Shown here: piece by piece, positions 1 through 5,345 of the stretch
Numbering within the stretch: position 1 is the stretch's first letter
Layout of the letters: every line of letters starts with the position of its first letter
Assembly (NCBI GenBank): GCA_900551355.1
Contig: URVR01000119.1
Coordinates: forward strand, 1-5,345
Reading direction: 5' to 3'
Length of the DNA: 5,345 nucleotides
Source of the DNA: an uncultured Eubacteriales bacterium
GTDB lineage: Bacteria; Bacillota; Clostridia; Oscillospirales; Oscillospiraceae
Notes under the pieces: model-generated
What the model saw: only the letters and a program-made list of their open reading frames with translations
Database searches by the model: none
Told to the model about the DNA's origin: nothing
Program-made: the position numbers and the translations under genes

Positions 1-45
1 ACACTTATGCGATCGTCGGCAGCGTCAGATGTGTATAAGAGACAG
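1..45 (+). other. Illumina Nextera adapter (not genomic)
   Basis: Positions 13-45 are the standard Nextera read-1 transposase adapter, ending in the 19-bp Tn5 mosaic end at 27-45. Positions 5-12 (TTATGCGA) sit where the 8-base i5 index belongs, and 1-4 (ACAC) are the end of the P5 primer sequence. This is library DNA left on the contig. Genomic sequence starts at 46. Any reading frame entering this stretch gains artificial residues; a minus-strand frame, for example, ends in LSLIHI. Confidence 0.98.
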
Positions 46-49
46 GTAC

Positions 50-78
50 TTGTATTTCCGCCGGCACTGTGTTAGAAT
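50..78 (+). promoter_or_regulatory. Putative sigma-A promoter of the DUF975 gene
   Basis: A -35-like TTGTAT (50-55) and a -10-like TAGAAT (73-78, five of six consensus bases) are separated by 17 bp. Transcription would start near 85, leaving a leader of about 50 nt before the ATG at 136. The -35 is weak, and only five genomic bases remain upstream of it before the adapter. Confidence 0.45.
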
Positions 79-135
79 ATTACCGCACTGGGCCGGAAAT
101 GCGTATGCGCCCCGTGCAGAAAGGAGGGCGGCGCC

Positions 136-909
136 ATGCTGCTTGACCGTATATCTATAAAGAATGAGGCGAAGGGCATCGTCAGAAATGCCAGCGTCTC
201 CGCGTATCTGTTCACTCTGCTGTTCCTGGCCCTCTCGTGGCTGCTCACCGGCACGTCGGACTATGTCTCCCTGAATGAGGAGCTGGTATACAATATTTAT
301 TATGCCACCGGCGTGGATCTGTCGTTCCTCATCCTGCACCGCGCCTTCCCGGCCCTGCTGGTGACGTTCGTCAGCATCCTGACGGCGCTGCTGGGCATGC
401 TGCTGGACACCGGCTATATCCTGTACCACCTTGGCATCCGCCGGGGTGAGGAGATGCCCTACCTGACGCTGTTCGACAGCTTTTCCTTTGCCGGCAAGGT
501 GATCCTGCTGTACATCGTCCAGTATATCTTCATCTTCCTGTGGAGCCTGCTGTTCGTCATCCCCGGCATCATCGCCGCCTACCGCTACCGCTTCGCCTAC
601 TACAACCTGTGCGAAAACCCGGACATGGGCGTGATGGAAGCTCTCAACATGAGCAAGGCCCAGACCAACGGCTTCAAGTGGCAGCTGTTCGTGCTGGATC
701 TCAGCTTCCTGGGCTGGCAGCTGCTGTGCGCCCTGACGCTGGGCATCCTCTCCATCTGGGTCCAGCCCTATGTCACCCAGACCAACGTCGGCTACTTCCA
801 GCAGATCAAGGCCGCCAAGGGCATCGGCTGGACGCCCCGCGCCCCGGAGGAGGACCATACCTTCCACCCCAACGACCCCTTTGACGGCACGGACAATTCC
901 GGCCTGTAA
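136..909 (+). CDS. DUF975 family integral membrane protein
   Basis: The 257-residue protein matches the DUF975 family (seen mainly in Firmicutes), whose function is unknown. Family hallmarks visible here are FVIPGIIAAYRYRFAYYNL (about 140-158), the following CENPDMG...ALNMSKAQTNGFKW stretch (159-182), LDLSFLGWQLL (187-197), and LTLGILSIWVQPYV (200-213). Hydrophobic segments at about 22-38, 70-95, 120-147 and 183-208 suggest four or more membrane helices. There is no cleavable signal peptide. The C-terminus after about 228 is a hydrophilic, acidic, proline-containing tail. The ATG start is supported by AAGGAGG at 121-127, eight bases upstream. The gene has its own promoter candidate and is followed by a strong terminator, so it looks monocistronic. 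The family assignment comes from recognised motifs; I propose no biochemical role. Confidence 0.88.
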   Translation: MLLDRISIKNEAKGIVRNASVSAYLFTLLFLALSWLLTGTSDYVSLNEELVYNIYYATGVDLSFLILHRAFPALLVTFVSILTALLGMLLDTGYILYHLGIRRGEEMPYLTLFDSFSFAGKVILLYIVQYIFIFLWSLLFVIPGIIAAYRYRFAYYNLCENPDMGVMEALNMSKAQTNGFKWQLFVLDLSFLGWQLLCALTLGILSIWVQPYVTQTNVGYFQQIKAAKGIGWTPRAPEEDHTFHPNDPFDGTDNSGL

Positions 910-926
910 TGTGCTTCGCAGAAGAA

Positions 927-965
927 CATGGAGACAACCATGCGGTTGTCTCCATGATTTTTTTT
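927..965 (+). terminator. Intrinsic terminator after the DUF975 gene
   Basis: A perfect 13-bp stem (CATGGAGACAACC at 927-939 pairing with 944-956) encloses the four-base loop ATGC and is followed, after one A, by eight T residues (958-965). It lies 18 bases past the TAA stop and separates this gene from the downstream transporter gene. Confidence 0.93.
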
Positions 966-1017
966 GTTTATCTTACACAAATTTTGGCATAACTACCACT
1001 TCTCATACACGAGCAGT

Positions 1018-1035
1018 TCATTAAAAATTTAACAA
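1018..1035 (+). promoter_or_regulatory. Candidate Rex operator, site 1
   Basis: TCATTAA, four bases (AAAT), then TTAACAA. This matches 12 of 14 defined positions of the Rex operator known in Clostridia (TTGTTAA-N4-TTAACAA), and the right half-site is perfect. It lies 15 bp upstream of the proposed -35 box of the fatty acid transporter gene. Rex is a redox repressor that releases DNA when NADH/NAD+ is high and controls fermentation genes. The region is AT-rich, so a chance match is possible. Confidence 0.42.
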
Positions 1036-1050
1036 TAAACGTTTTTCGGC

Positions 1051-1079
1051 TTGCAGTTAAAATCTTAACGTAGTAGACT
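1051..1079 (+). promoter_or_regulatory. Putative sigma-A promoter of atoE
   Basis: TTGCAG (1051-1056) and TAGACT (1074-1079) are spaced by 17 bp. Each box matches the consensus only partly (three and four of six bases). The start point would be near 1086, giving a leader of about 85 nt before the GTG start at 1172. It is the best pair I see between the upstream terminator and the gene. Confidence 0.38.
1054..1071 (+). promoter_or_regulatory. Candidate Rex operator, site 2
   Basis: CAGTTAA, four bases (AATC), then TTAACGT. The inner palindrome GTTAA-N4-TTAAC is perfect and agrees with the core of the Clostridial Rex site; the outer two bases on each side do not match (10 of 14). It fills the spacer between the proposed -35 and -10 boxes, a position where a bound repressor would block RNA polymerase. 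Its centre is 36 bp from that of site 1. Confidence 0.4.
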
Positions 1080-1156
1080 GTTGTTATCCGGACACCGGCC
1101 GTTCTGGAGGGGAGCGGTCAGGCCCTCATCCGTACCCAAAAAGAAAATTGTGTTGC

Positions 1157-1164
1157 AAGGAGAG
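1157..1164 (+). promoter_or_regulatory. Ribosome binding site deciding the atoE start
   Basis: AAGGAGAG lies seven bases before the GTG at 1172. An in-frame TTG at 1148 would place this Shine-Dalgarno sequence inside the coding region and has no comparable site of its own. The GTG is therefore preferred. Confidence 0.85.
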
Positions 1165-1171
1165 TGTCGCT

Positions 1172-2518
1172 GTGTTCAAGAAATTTACCAACGGCTGCGT
1201 GCGCGTAGTCAACCGGTGGCTGCCGGATGCGTTCCTGTTCGCCATCATCCTGACCCTCGTGGTATTCGTGGGCGCCATGTGCGCCACCGGCATGGGCCCC
1301 ATTGAGATCATCGCCAAGTGGGGCGACCAGAAGGGCGGCTTCTGGAATCTGCTGGCCTTCTCCATGCAGATGGCCCTGGTGCTGGTCTTCGGCTCTGCCA
1401 TGGCCTCCGCCAAGCCCTGCAAGAAGGCGCTGCGCGCGGTGGCCGGCCTGTGCCACAACAACAAGCAGGCCATTCTGGTCACCACCTTCGTGTCCACCAT
1501 CTGCTGCTGGCTGAACTGGGGCTTTGGCCTGGTCATCGGCGCCCTGCTGGCCAAGGAGGTCGTGCGCCGGGTGCCCACCGTGGACTATCCCCTGCTGATC
1601 GCCTCTGCCTACTCCGGCTTCGTCATCTGGCACGCCGGTCTGTCCGGCTCCATCCCCCTGGATCTGGTGGCCGGCAAGGACTTCGGCGGCGTGGTCTATC
1701 AGGCCCCCATCACCGCCACCGTGTTCCATCCCATGAACCTCATCATGTGCGGTGCCGTCCTGCTGGTGATGCCTCTGGTGAACTACGCCATGCACCCCGA
1801 CAAGGACCGCACCGTCACCGTCGACCCGGCTCTGCTGGTGGACGAGGAGGAGCGTACCTATGTGATGGATACCCCCGCTGAGAAGCTGGAGCACTCCAAG
1901 ATCCTGTGGCTCATCACCGTGGTGTTCGGCTTCATCTACATCGTGTACTACTTCGTGCAGAACGGCTTCACCCTGGGCCTGAACATCGTGAACATGATCT
2001 TCCTGTTCCTGGGCCTGCTGCTCCACGGCGACCTGCGCCGCTATGTGGACGCCATCGGCGATGCCGCTGCCGGTGCCGCCGGCATCCTGCTGCAGTTCCC
2101 GTTCTATGCCGGTATCATGGGCATGATGGTGGCCTCCAATGACCAGGGCGTGTCTCTGGCCGGCGTCATCTCCCAGTTCTTCGTCAGCATCTCCACCAAC
2201 GTGACGTTCCCCATGCTGTCCTTCCTGGCGGCCGGTATCGTCAACTTCTTCGTCCCCTCCGGCGGCGGCCAGTGGGCCGTCCAGGGCCCCATCATGATGC
2301 CTGCCGGTCTGGAGATGGGCATCGAGAACGGCCGCACCGCCATGGCCATCGCCTGGGGCGACCAGTGGACCAACATGATCCAGCCGTTCTGGGCGCTGCC
2401 TGCGCTGGGCATCGCCAAGCTGTCCGCCCGCGACATCATGGGCTACCTGGTGGTGGTCCTGCTGTTCACCGGCGTGGTGGCCTGCCTGGGCTTCCTGGGC
2501 TGGGCACTATTCTTCTGA
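1172..2518 (+). CDS. atoE: Short-chain fatty acid transporter, AtoE family
   Basis: The 448-residue multi-spanning membrane protein belongs to the AtoE / short-chain fatty acid transporter family, whose E. coli member (about 440 residues) serves acetoacetate and butyrate use. Conserved stretches I recognise from E. coli AtoE are NRWLPDAFLFA (14-24), FWNLLAFSMQMAL (57-69), LNWGFGLVIGA (114-124), RRVPTVDYPLLIASAY (132-147), LLQFPFYAGI (306-315), VPSGGGQWAVQGP (361-373) and GDQWTNMIQPFWALPALGI (396-414). It is full length, with no frameshift. The start is the GTG set by the Shine-Dalgarno at 1157-1164. The gene stands alone between two terminators, with no adjacent CoA-transferase or thiolase gene as in the E. 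coli ato operon, so uptake or export of butyrate or a similar acid is inferred from family only. Two Rex-like sites precede it. Confidence 0.95.
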   Translation: MFKKFTNGCVRVVNRWLPDAFLFAIILTLVVFVGAMCATGMGPIEIIAKWGDQKGGFWNLLAFSMQMALVLVFGSAMASAKPCKKALRAVAGLCHNNKQAILVTTFVSTICCWLNWGFGLVIGALLAKEVVRRVPTVDYPLLIASAYSGFVIWHAGLSGSIPLDLVAGKDFGGVVYQAPITATVFHPMNLIMCGAVLLVMPLVNYAMHPDKDRTVTVDPALLVDEEERTYVMDTPAEKLEHSKILWLITVVFGFIYIVYYFVQNGFTLGLNIVNMIFLFLGLLLHGDLRRYVDAIGDAAAGAAGILLQFPFYAGIMGMMVASNDQGVSLAGVISQFFVSISTNVTFPMLSFLAAGIVNFFVPSGGGQWAVQGPIMMPAGLEMGIENGRTAMAIAWGDQWTNMIQPFWALPALGIAKLSARDIMGYLVVVLLFTGVVACLGFLGWALFF

Positions 2519-2552
2519 GAGATACCATCCTCACAATATCTCCCCGACCCGC

Positions 2553-2590
2553 ACACAGGGACGGCGCCTCGGCGCCGTCCCTGTGTTTTT
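2553..2590 (+). terminator. Intrinsic terminator after atoE
   Basis: A perfect 16-bp inverted repeat (ACACAGGGACGGCGCC at 2553-2568 with 2571-2586) folds into a stem of about 15 bp closed by a CTCG loop and is followed by T residues at 2586-2590. It lies between convergent genes. On the minus strand the hairpin has no T tract after it, so it is a clear terminator only for the + strand. Confidence 0.9.
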
Positions 2591-2627
2591 GTGTGTATTT
2601 ATATGTATATATGGTGCTTGCCGCCGG

Positions 2628-3497
2628 TCACACCGTGGCCGTCTCCCGCGCCTCCGCTGCCGCCGCCTCCGGCGCATCGCTGCCGTCGAAGGGCGTCTCC
2701 AGCAGCTCCGGCCGCCGGATGTACTTGCGGAAGTCGTTGCAGAACGCCGCGTACTCGTACCCGGTGCAGATGCGCTCGTCCATGACGATGCCCAGCGGCA
2801 TCATCTTCTTGCTCAGGTCGCCGCTCATATAGTTGGGCACCGGCTTGCCCATGCACACGAACACGCTGGTGGTGCCGAACTCGTAGCAGTGGTGGTGGAT
2901 GTAGCTGGTCTTGATGGAGGCCAGGTTGGTGATGAACATGCTGGTGTGGAACGGGCTGAGGTCGATGATCTTCCGGGGCAGCAGGCCGTGCTTGTCCAGA
3001 TGGTAGGCCAGCCACAGCACGAACTTGGGCAGTCCCGGCACGGAGAACATCATCCGGGCGAACTTGTCGGTGCTGTTCTTCTGCTCCGTCTGGCTGTTGG
3101 CGTCGACGGCATCGCTGATCTTCTGCTGGATGGTGAACACCGTGTCCGTCGGCTCCAGATAGATCTTCAGCGTCGTCTCGTCCGGCGAGCCGTCCGCCAG
3201 CTTCTTCAGGATCACAAAGGACACGCAGAAGTGGTTGCGCTTGTAGATACGGCTGTTCATCACGAAGTAGTTCAGCTTCGGATTGGTCTGCACCGCCTTG
3301 TAGTACGCGGCGATGATCACGGCCATGTGGCTGATGCGGATGCCGCTGCGCCGCTTTTCGCGGATATACGCCTTGATGACCTCCTCATCGATGTTCTCGG
3401 TGATGGTGTTCTGTGCGTCGTACCGCTTGGGCATGATGTAGGGGACGGCCGCCACGATCGGCGGCAGGTTCTTTACTCTCGTTCCGTCAGGACGCAT
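2628..3497 (-). CDS. Free-standing E2/CAT-like acyltransferase-fold protein
   Basis: The 289-residue protein resembles the catalytic domain of 2-oxoacid dehydrogenase E2 subunits, which shares its fold with chloramphenicol acetyltransferase. It has no lipoyl or E1/E3-binding domain, and no E1/E3 genes lie nearby. Visible motifs are PYIMPKRYDAQNTI near the N-terminus (19-32), SPFHTSMFITNLASI (181-195, matching the E2 TFTISNLG region), and MDERICTGYEYAAFCNDFRKYI (239-260, matching the E2 DHRVVDG...F..D...Y motif). In that last motif the catalytic His is Glu241 and the Asp is Thr245, so ordinary acyl transfer may be lost. A histidine run sits at 201-203. The C-terminal 20 or so residues are Ala/Glu-rich and probably disordered. 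The start is the ATG at 3497, behind GAGGG; in-frame ATGs at 3542 and 3602 lie within or upstream of the promoter. Substrate and role are unknown. Confidence 0.85.
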   Translation of the reverse strand: MRPDGTRVKNLPPIVAAVPYIMPKRYDAQNTITENIDEEVIKAYIREKRRSGIRISHMAVIIAAYYKAVQTNPKLNYFVMNSRIYKRNHFCVSFVILKKLADGSPDETTLKIYLEPTDTVFTIQQKISDAVDANSQTEQKNSTDKFARMMFSVPGLPKFVLWLAYHLDKHGLLPRKIIDLSPFHTSMFITNLASIKTSYIHHHCYEFGTTSVFVCMGKPVPNYMSGDLSKKMMPLGIVMDERICTGYEYAAFCNDFRKYIRRPELLETPFDGSDAPEAAAAEARETATV

Positions 3498-3504
3498 GGG
3501 CAAA

Positions 3505-3509
3505 CCCTC
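3505..3509 (-). promoter_or_regulatory. Ribosome binding site deciding the E2-like start
   Basis: On the minus strand GAGGG ends seven bases before the ATG at 3497. The upstream in-frame ATG at 3542 has AAAGG directly abutting it, with no usable spacing, and lies in the promoter spacer. Translation from 3497 is therefore favoured. Confidence 0.65.
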
Positions 3510-3530
3510 GATTCTGTCTGAATTACGCTC

Positions 3531-3559
3531 ATTGTACCCCATCCTTTCGACAAAAGCAA
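3531..3559 (-). promoter_or_regulatory. Sigma-A promoter of the E2-like gene
   Basis: On the minus strand TTGCTT (3559-3554) and TACAAT (3536-3531, five of six consensus bases) are separated by exactly 17 bp. Transcription would start near 3524, leaving a short leader of about 27 nt that contains the GAGGG ribosome binding site. Confidence 0.6.
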
Positions 3560-3609
3560 CCCGCAGAGCCGCGTTTTCTGCACACCGCCCGCCGCCGCGC
3601 ATTTTACCC

Positions 3610-3638
3610 TTTACCTTTTCCTCAACATTTGTTATAAT
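3610..3638 (+). promoter_or_regulatory. Sigma-A promoter of recJ
   Basis: TTTACC (3610-3615, four of six) and a perfect TATAAT (3633-3638) are spaced by 17 bp. The start would be near 3645, about 62 nt before the GTG at 3707. A second TATAAT at 3649-3654 has no recognisable -35 at the right distance. The promoter is divergent from that of the E2-like gene, with 50 bp between the two -35 boxes. Confidence 0.65.
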
Positions 3639-3653
3639 AAAGTATTATTATAA
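3632..3653. repeat. Perfect AT-rich inverted repeat over the recJ -10 box
   Basis: TTATAATAA (3632-3640) and TTATTATAA (3645-3653) are perfect reverse complements with a four-base spacer (AGTA). The left arm contains the -10 TATAAT, and the right arm covers the expected start of transcription. This is the position of a repressor operator. The outer seven bases of each arm equal PerR-box half-sites, but the gap between them is eight bases instead of one, so it is not a standard PerR box. Chance in AT-rich promoter DNA remains possible. Confidence 0.5.
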
Positions 3654-3706
3654 TGATGAAACTGGCGGCATAGTCCCTGGCGCCGGCAGGAGGGAGGTGA
3701 CCCGCC

Positions 3707-5296
3707 GTGAAATTTCAGAAATGGCACATTGCCGACCCGCATCCCGAGGCGGCGGCCCGTCTGACGGCGGCGGGCTACCCCTGTCTCGTGTCGGCGGTGC
3801 TGGCCTCCCGGGGCATCGGGACCGTGGAGGAGGCCGCCGCCTTCCTGGAGCACGAGCAGCGCCTGACCTACAGCCCCTTCCTCATGGCCGACATGGACAA
3901 GGCCGTGGCGCGGGTGCAGCAGGCGCTGGCCGCTCACGAGAAGATCGCCGTGTTCGGTGACTACGACGTGGACGGCATCACCGCCACCTGCATCCTGGTG
4001 GACTACCTGCAGGGCCGGGGCGCCGACGTGCTGCACTATATCCCCCGCCGCATCGAGGACGGCTACGGCCTGAGCTGCGACGCCATCGAGGGCCTGTACC
4101 AGAAGGGCGCCCGGCTGCTGATCACCGTGGACTGCGGCATCACCGGCGTGGAGGAGGTGGACTTCGCCAACTCCCTGGGCATGGACGTGGTCATCACCGA
4201 CCACCACGAGTGCAAGGAGACGCTGCCCCGCGCCGTGGCGGTGGTGGATCCCCACCGGCCCGACTGTCCCTATCCCTTCAAGCATCTGGCCGGCTGCGGC
4301 GTGGCGCTGAAGCTGGCGCTGGCGCTGGGCGGCCCGGACAGGGAGGAGGCCCTGTTCTCCCGCTACTGCACGCTGGCCGCCATCGGCACCGTGGCCGACG
4401 TGATGCAGATGTCCGGCGAGAACCGCACCATCGTGTCCCGTGGTCTTGCCGCCATCGAGCACTCCGACTTTATCGGGCTTCACGCCCTTCTGAAGGAGGC
4501 CGGTCTTGCCGGCCGGGAGATCACCTCCGTGCAGATCGGCTTCGTGCTGGCGCCCCGCATCAACGCGGCGGGCCGCATGGGCGCCGCCGACAAGGCGGCG
4601 GAGCTGCTGCTGTGCACCGACCCTGCGGAGGCCGAGCGTATGGCCCGGGATCTCTGCGCCCTGAACCGGGAGCGGCAGAACGTGGAGCAGACCATCTACT
4701 CCCAGGCGGAGGAGATGATCGCCCGCCTGCCCGACCGTGACCGCAGCGCGCTGGTGCTGGAGAGCAGCCGCTGGCATCAGGGCGTGGTGGGCATCGTGGC
4801 CAGCCGCATTGCCGAGGAATACGCCTGCCCCACCTTCCTGATCTGTCTGGACGGCGAGCACGGCAAAGCCAGCTCCCGCAGCCACGGGGGCTTCAACCTG
4901 TTTGCCTCCCTGAGCGCCCTGTCTCCGCTGCTGGAAAGCTACGGCGGCCATGAGCTGGCCGCGGGCTTTACCATTTCCCGCGCCAACATTCCGGAATTCC
5001 GCCGCCAGATCTGCGCGCTGGCCGCGCAGTATTACACAGACGACGTGCCGCGGACGGTTCTGGATGTGGACTGCGCCGTTTCCCCGGAGCTGCTGACCCT
5101 GCACAATGTGGACGCCCTGCAAATGCTGGAGCCCTGCGGCAACGGCTGCCCCAAGCCGGTGCTGATGATGAAGAATCTGACCATCGACCGCATCAGCATG
5201 GTGGGCGGCGGACGGCATATGCGCCTGCGCCTGTGCAGCGGACACATGTACCTGAACGCCATCTACTTTTCCGCCACGCCCCAGACGGTGTCCATC
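3707..5296 (+). CDS. recJ: Single-stranded-DNA-specific exonuclease RecJ (3' truncated)
   Basis: RecJ is a cytoplasmic 5'-to-3' single-strand DNA exonuclease of the DHH phosphoesterase superfamily, used in recombination and mismatch and base-excision repair. The 530 genomic residues show the metal-binding DHH motifs in order: FGDYDVDG (83-90), TVDCGI (140-145), TDHHE (164-168), and TLAAIGTVADVM (222-233). They are followed by GFVLAPRINAAGRM (278-291), WHQGVVGIVASRIAE (356-370), SSRSHGG (389-395) and the DHHA1 motif GGHELAAGF (413-421). The OB-fold starts at about 450, with LEPCGNGCPKPV at 474-485. The start is a GTG with a near-perfect GGAGGTGA at 3693-3700. The C-terminus is lost at the contig edge: after Ile530 the sequence becomes adapter, and the TGA at 5315-5317 is artificial. 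All catalytic motifs present are intact. The missing part is the end of the OB-fold and any C-terminal extension. Confidence 0.97.
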
Positions 5297-5345
5297 CTGT
5301 CTCTTATACACATCTGACGCTGCCGACGATCGCATAAGTGTAGAT
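5297..5345 (-). other. Illumina Nextera adapter (not genomic)
   Basis: This is the reverse complement of the same adapter as at the left end: mosaic end 5297-5315, rest of the read-1 adapter 5316-5329, index TCGCATAA (5330-5337, complement of TTATGCGA) and P5 primer GTGTAGAT (5338-5345). It is what a read 2 gives when it runs through a short insert. It truncates recJ and adds the false C-terminal residues LSLIHI. Confidence 0.98.

Noticed and set aside
25..867. Minus-strand open frame of 280 codons opposite the DUF975 gene
   Set aside because: It ends in adapter sequence (LSLIHI), is Gln/Asp/Glu-rich shadow sequence, and conflicts with the well supported DUF975 gene.
964..980. TTGTTTA-TCT-TACACAA as a third Rex-like site
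   Set aside because: The arms are complementary at six of seven positions, but the site is 17 bp rather than 18, matches the Rex pattern poorly when aligned, and overlaps the T tract of the upstream terminator.
1148..1171. TTG at 1148 as the atoE start
   Set aside because: It lacks a ribosome binding site, and the added residues are not family-like. AAGGAGAG at 1157-1164 points to the GTG at 1172, which gives an N-terminus matching E. coli AtoE.
1118..2026. Minus-strand open frame of 302 codons opposite atoE
   Set aside because: It is rich in Gln, His, Gly and Asp, with no recognisable domain, and is the typical shadow of a GC-rich gene on the other strand.
2587..2613. GT/AT-rich alternating purine-pyrimidine stretch between the convergent genes
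   Set aside because: It is short and irregular, with no clear repeat unit. It is probably plain intergenic sequence after the terminator.
2583..3521. Plus-strand open frame of 312 codons opposite the E2-like gene
   Set aside because: Its composition is Val/Asp/His/Arg-rich shadow sequence without domains, while the minus-strand frame has clear family motifs, a promoter and a ribosome binding site.
3632..5335. Long minus-strand open frame (567 codons) opposite recJ
   Set aside because: It begins inside the adapter (its first residues MRSSAASDVYKRQ are adapter translation), has low-complexity Gln/His/Ala/Gly-rich composition, and mirrors the codon bias of recJ, which has all expected motifs.
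1..5345. Composite transposon bounded by Tn5-like ends
   Set aside because: The mosaic ends are part of a complete Nextera adapter with index and P5 primer bases. There is no transposase gene and no target duplication inside.

Overview
This is an ordinary chromosomal fragment of a high-GC Firmicute, most likely a gut member of the Clostridia (Oscillospirales-like). That placement is an inference. It rests on the GC-rich, GGC/CTG-heavy codon use, strong Shine-Dalgarno sites, GTG starts, and protein families typical of Clostridia (a DUF975 membrane protein and a free-standing E2/CAT-like protein). Both ends of the window are Illumina Nextera adapter, not genome. The biological insert is 46-5296.

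Layout of the insert: (1) 46-965 holds a promoter, a DUF975 integral membrane protein gene (+) and a strong intrinsic terminator. (2) 966-2590 holds an AT-rich regulatory region with a promoter and two sequences resembling Rex (NADH-sensing repressor) operators, then an AtoE-family short-chain fatty acid transporter gene (+) and a second strong terminator. (3) 2628-3559 holds a minus-strand gene for a free-standing 2-oxoacid dehydrogenase E2 / chloramphenicol acetyltransferase-fold protein whose catalytic His-Asp motif is altered, with its promoter at 3531-3559. (4) 3610-5296 holds a divergent promoter overlapped by a perfect AT-rich inverted repeat, then recJ (+), a single-strand DNA exonuclease gene cut off at its 3' end by the contig boundary.

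The four genes appear to be separate transcription units. The first two are each closed by a terminator, the third is convergent with the second, and the fourth is divergent from the third. I see no sign that they form one pathway, and no defence system, mobile element, CRISPR array or RNA gene. The points most worth checking are the tandem Rex-like sites in front of the fatty acid transporter, the degenerate active site of the E2-like protein, and the inverted repeat over the recJ -10 box.
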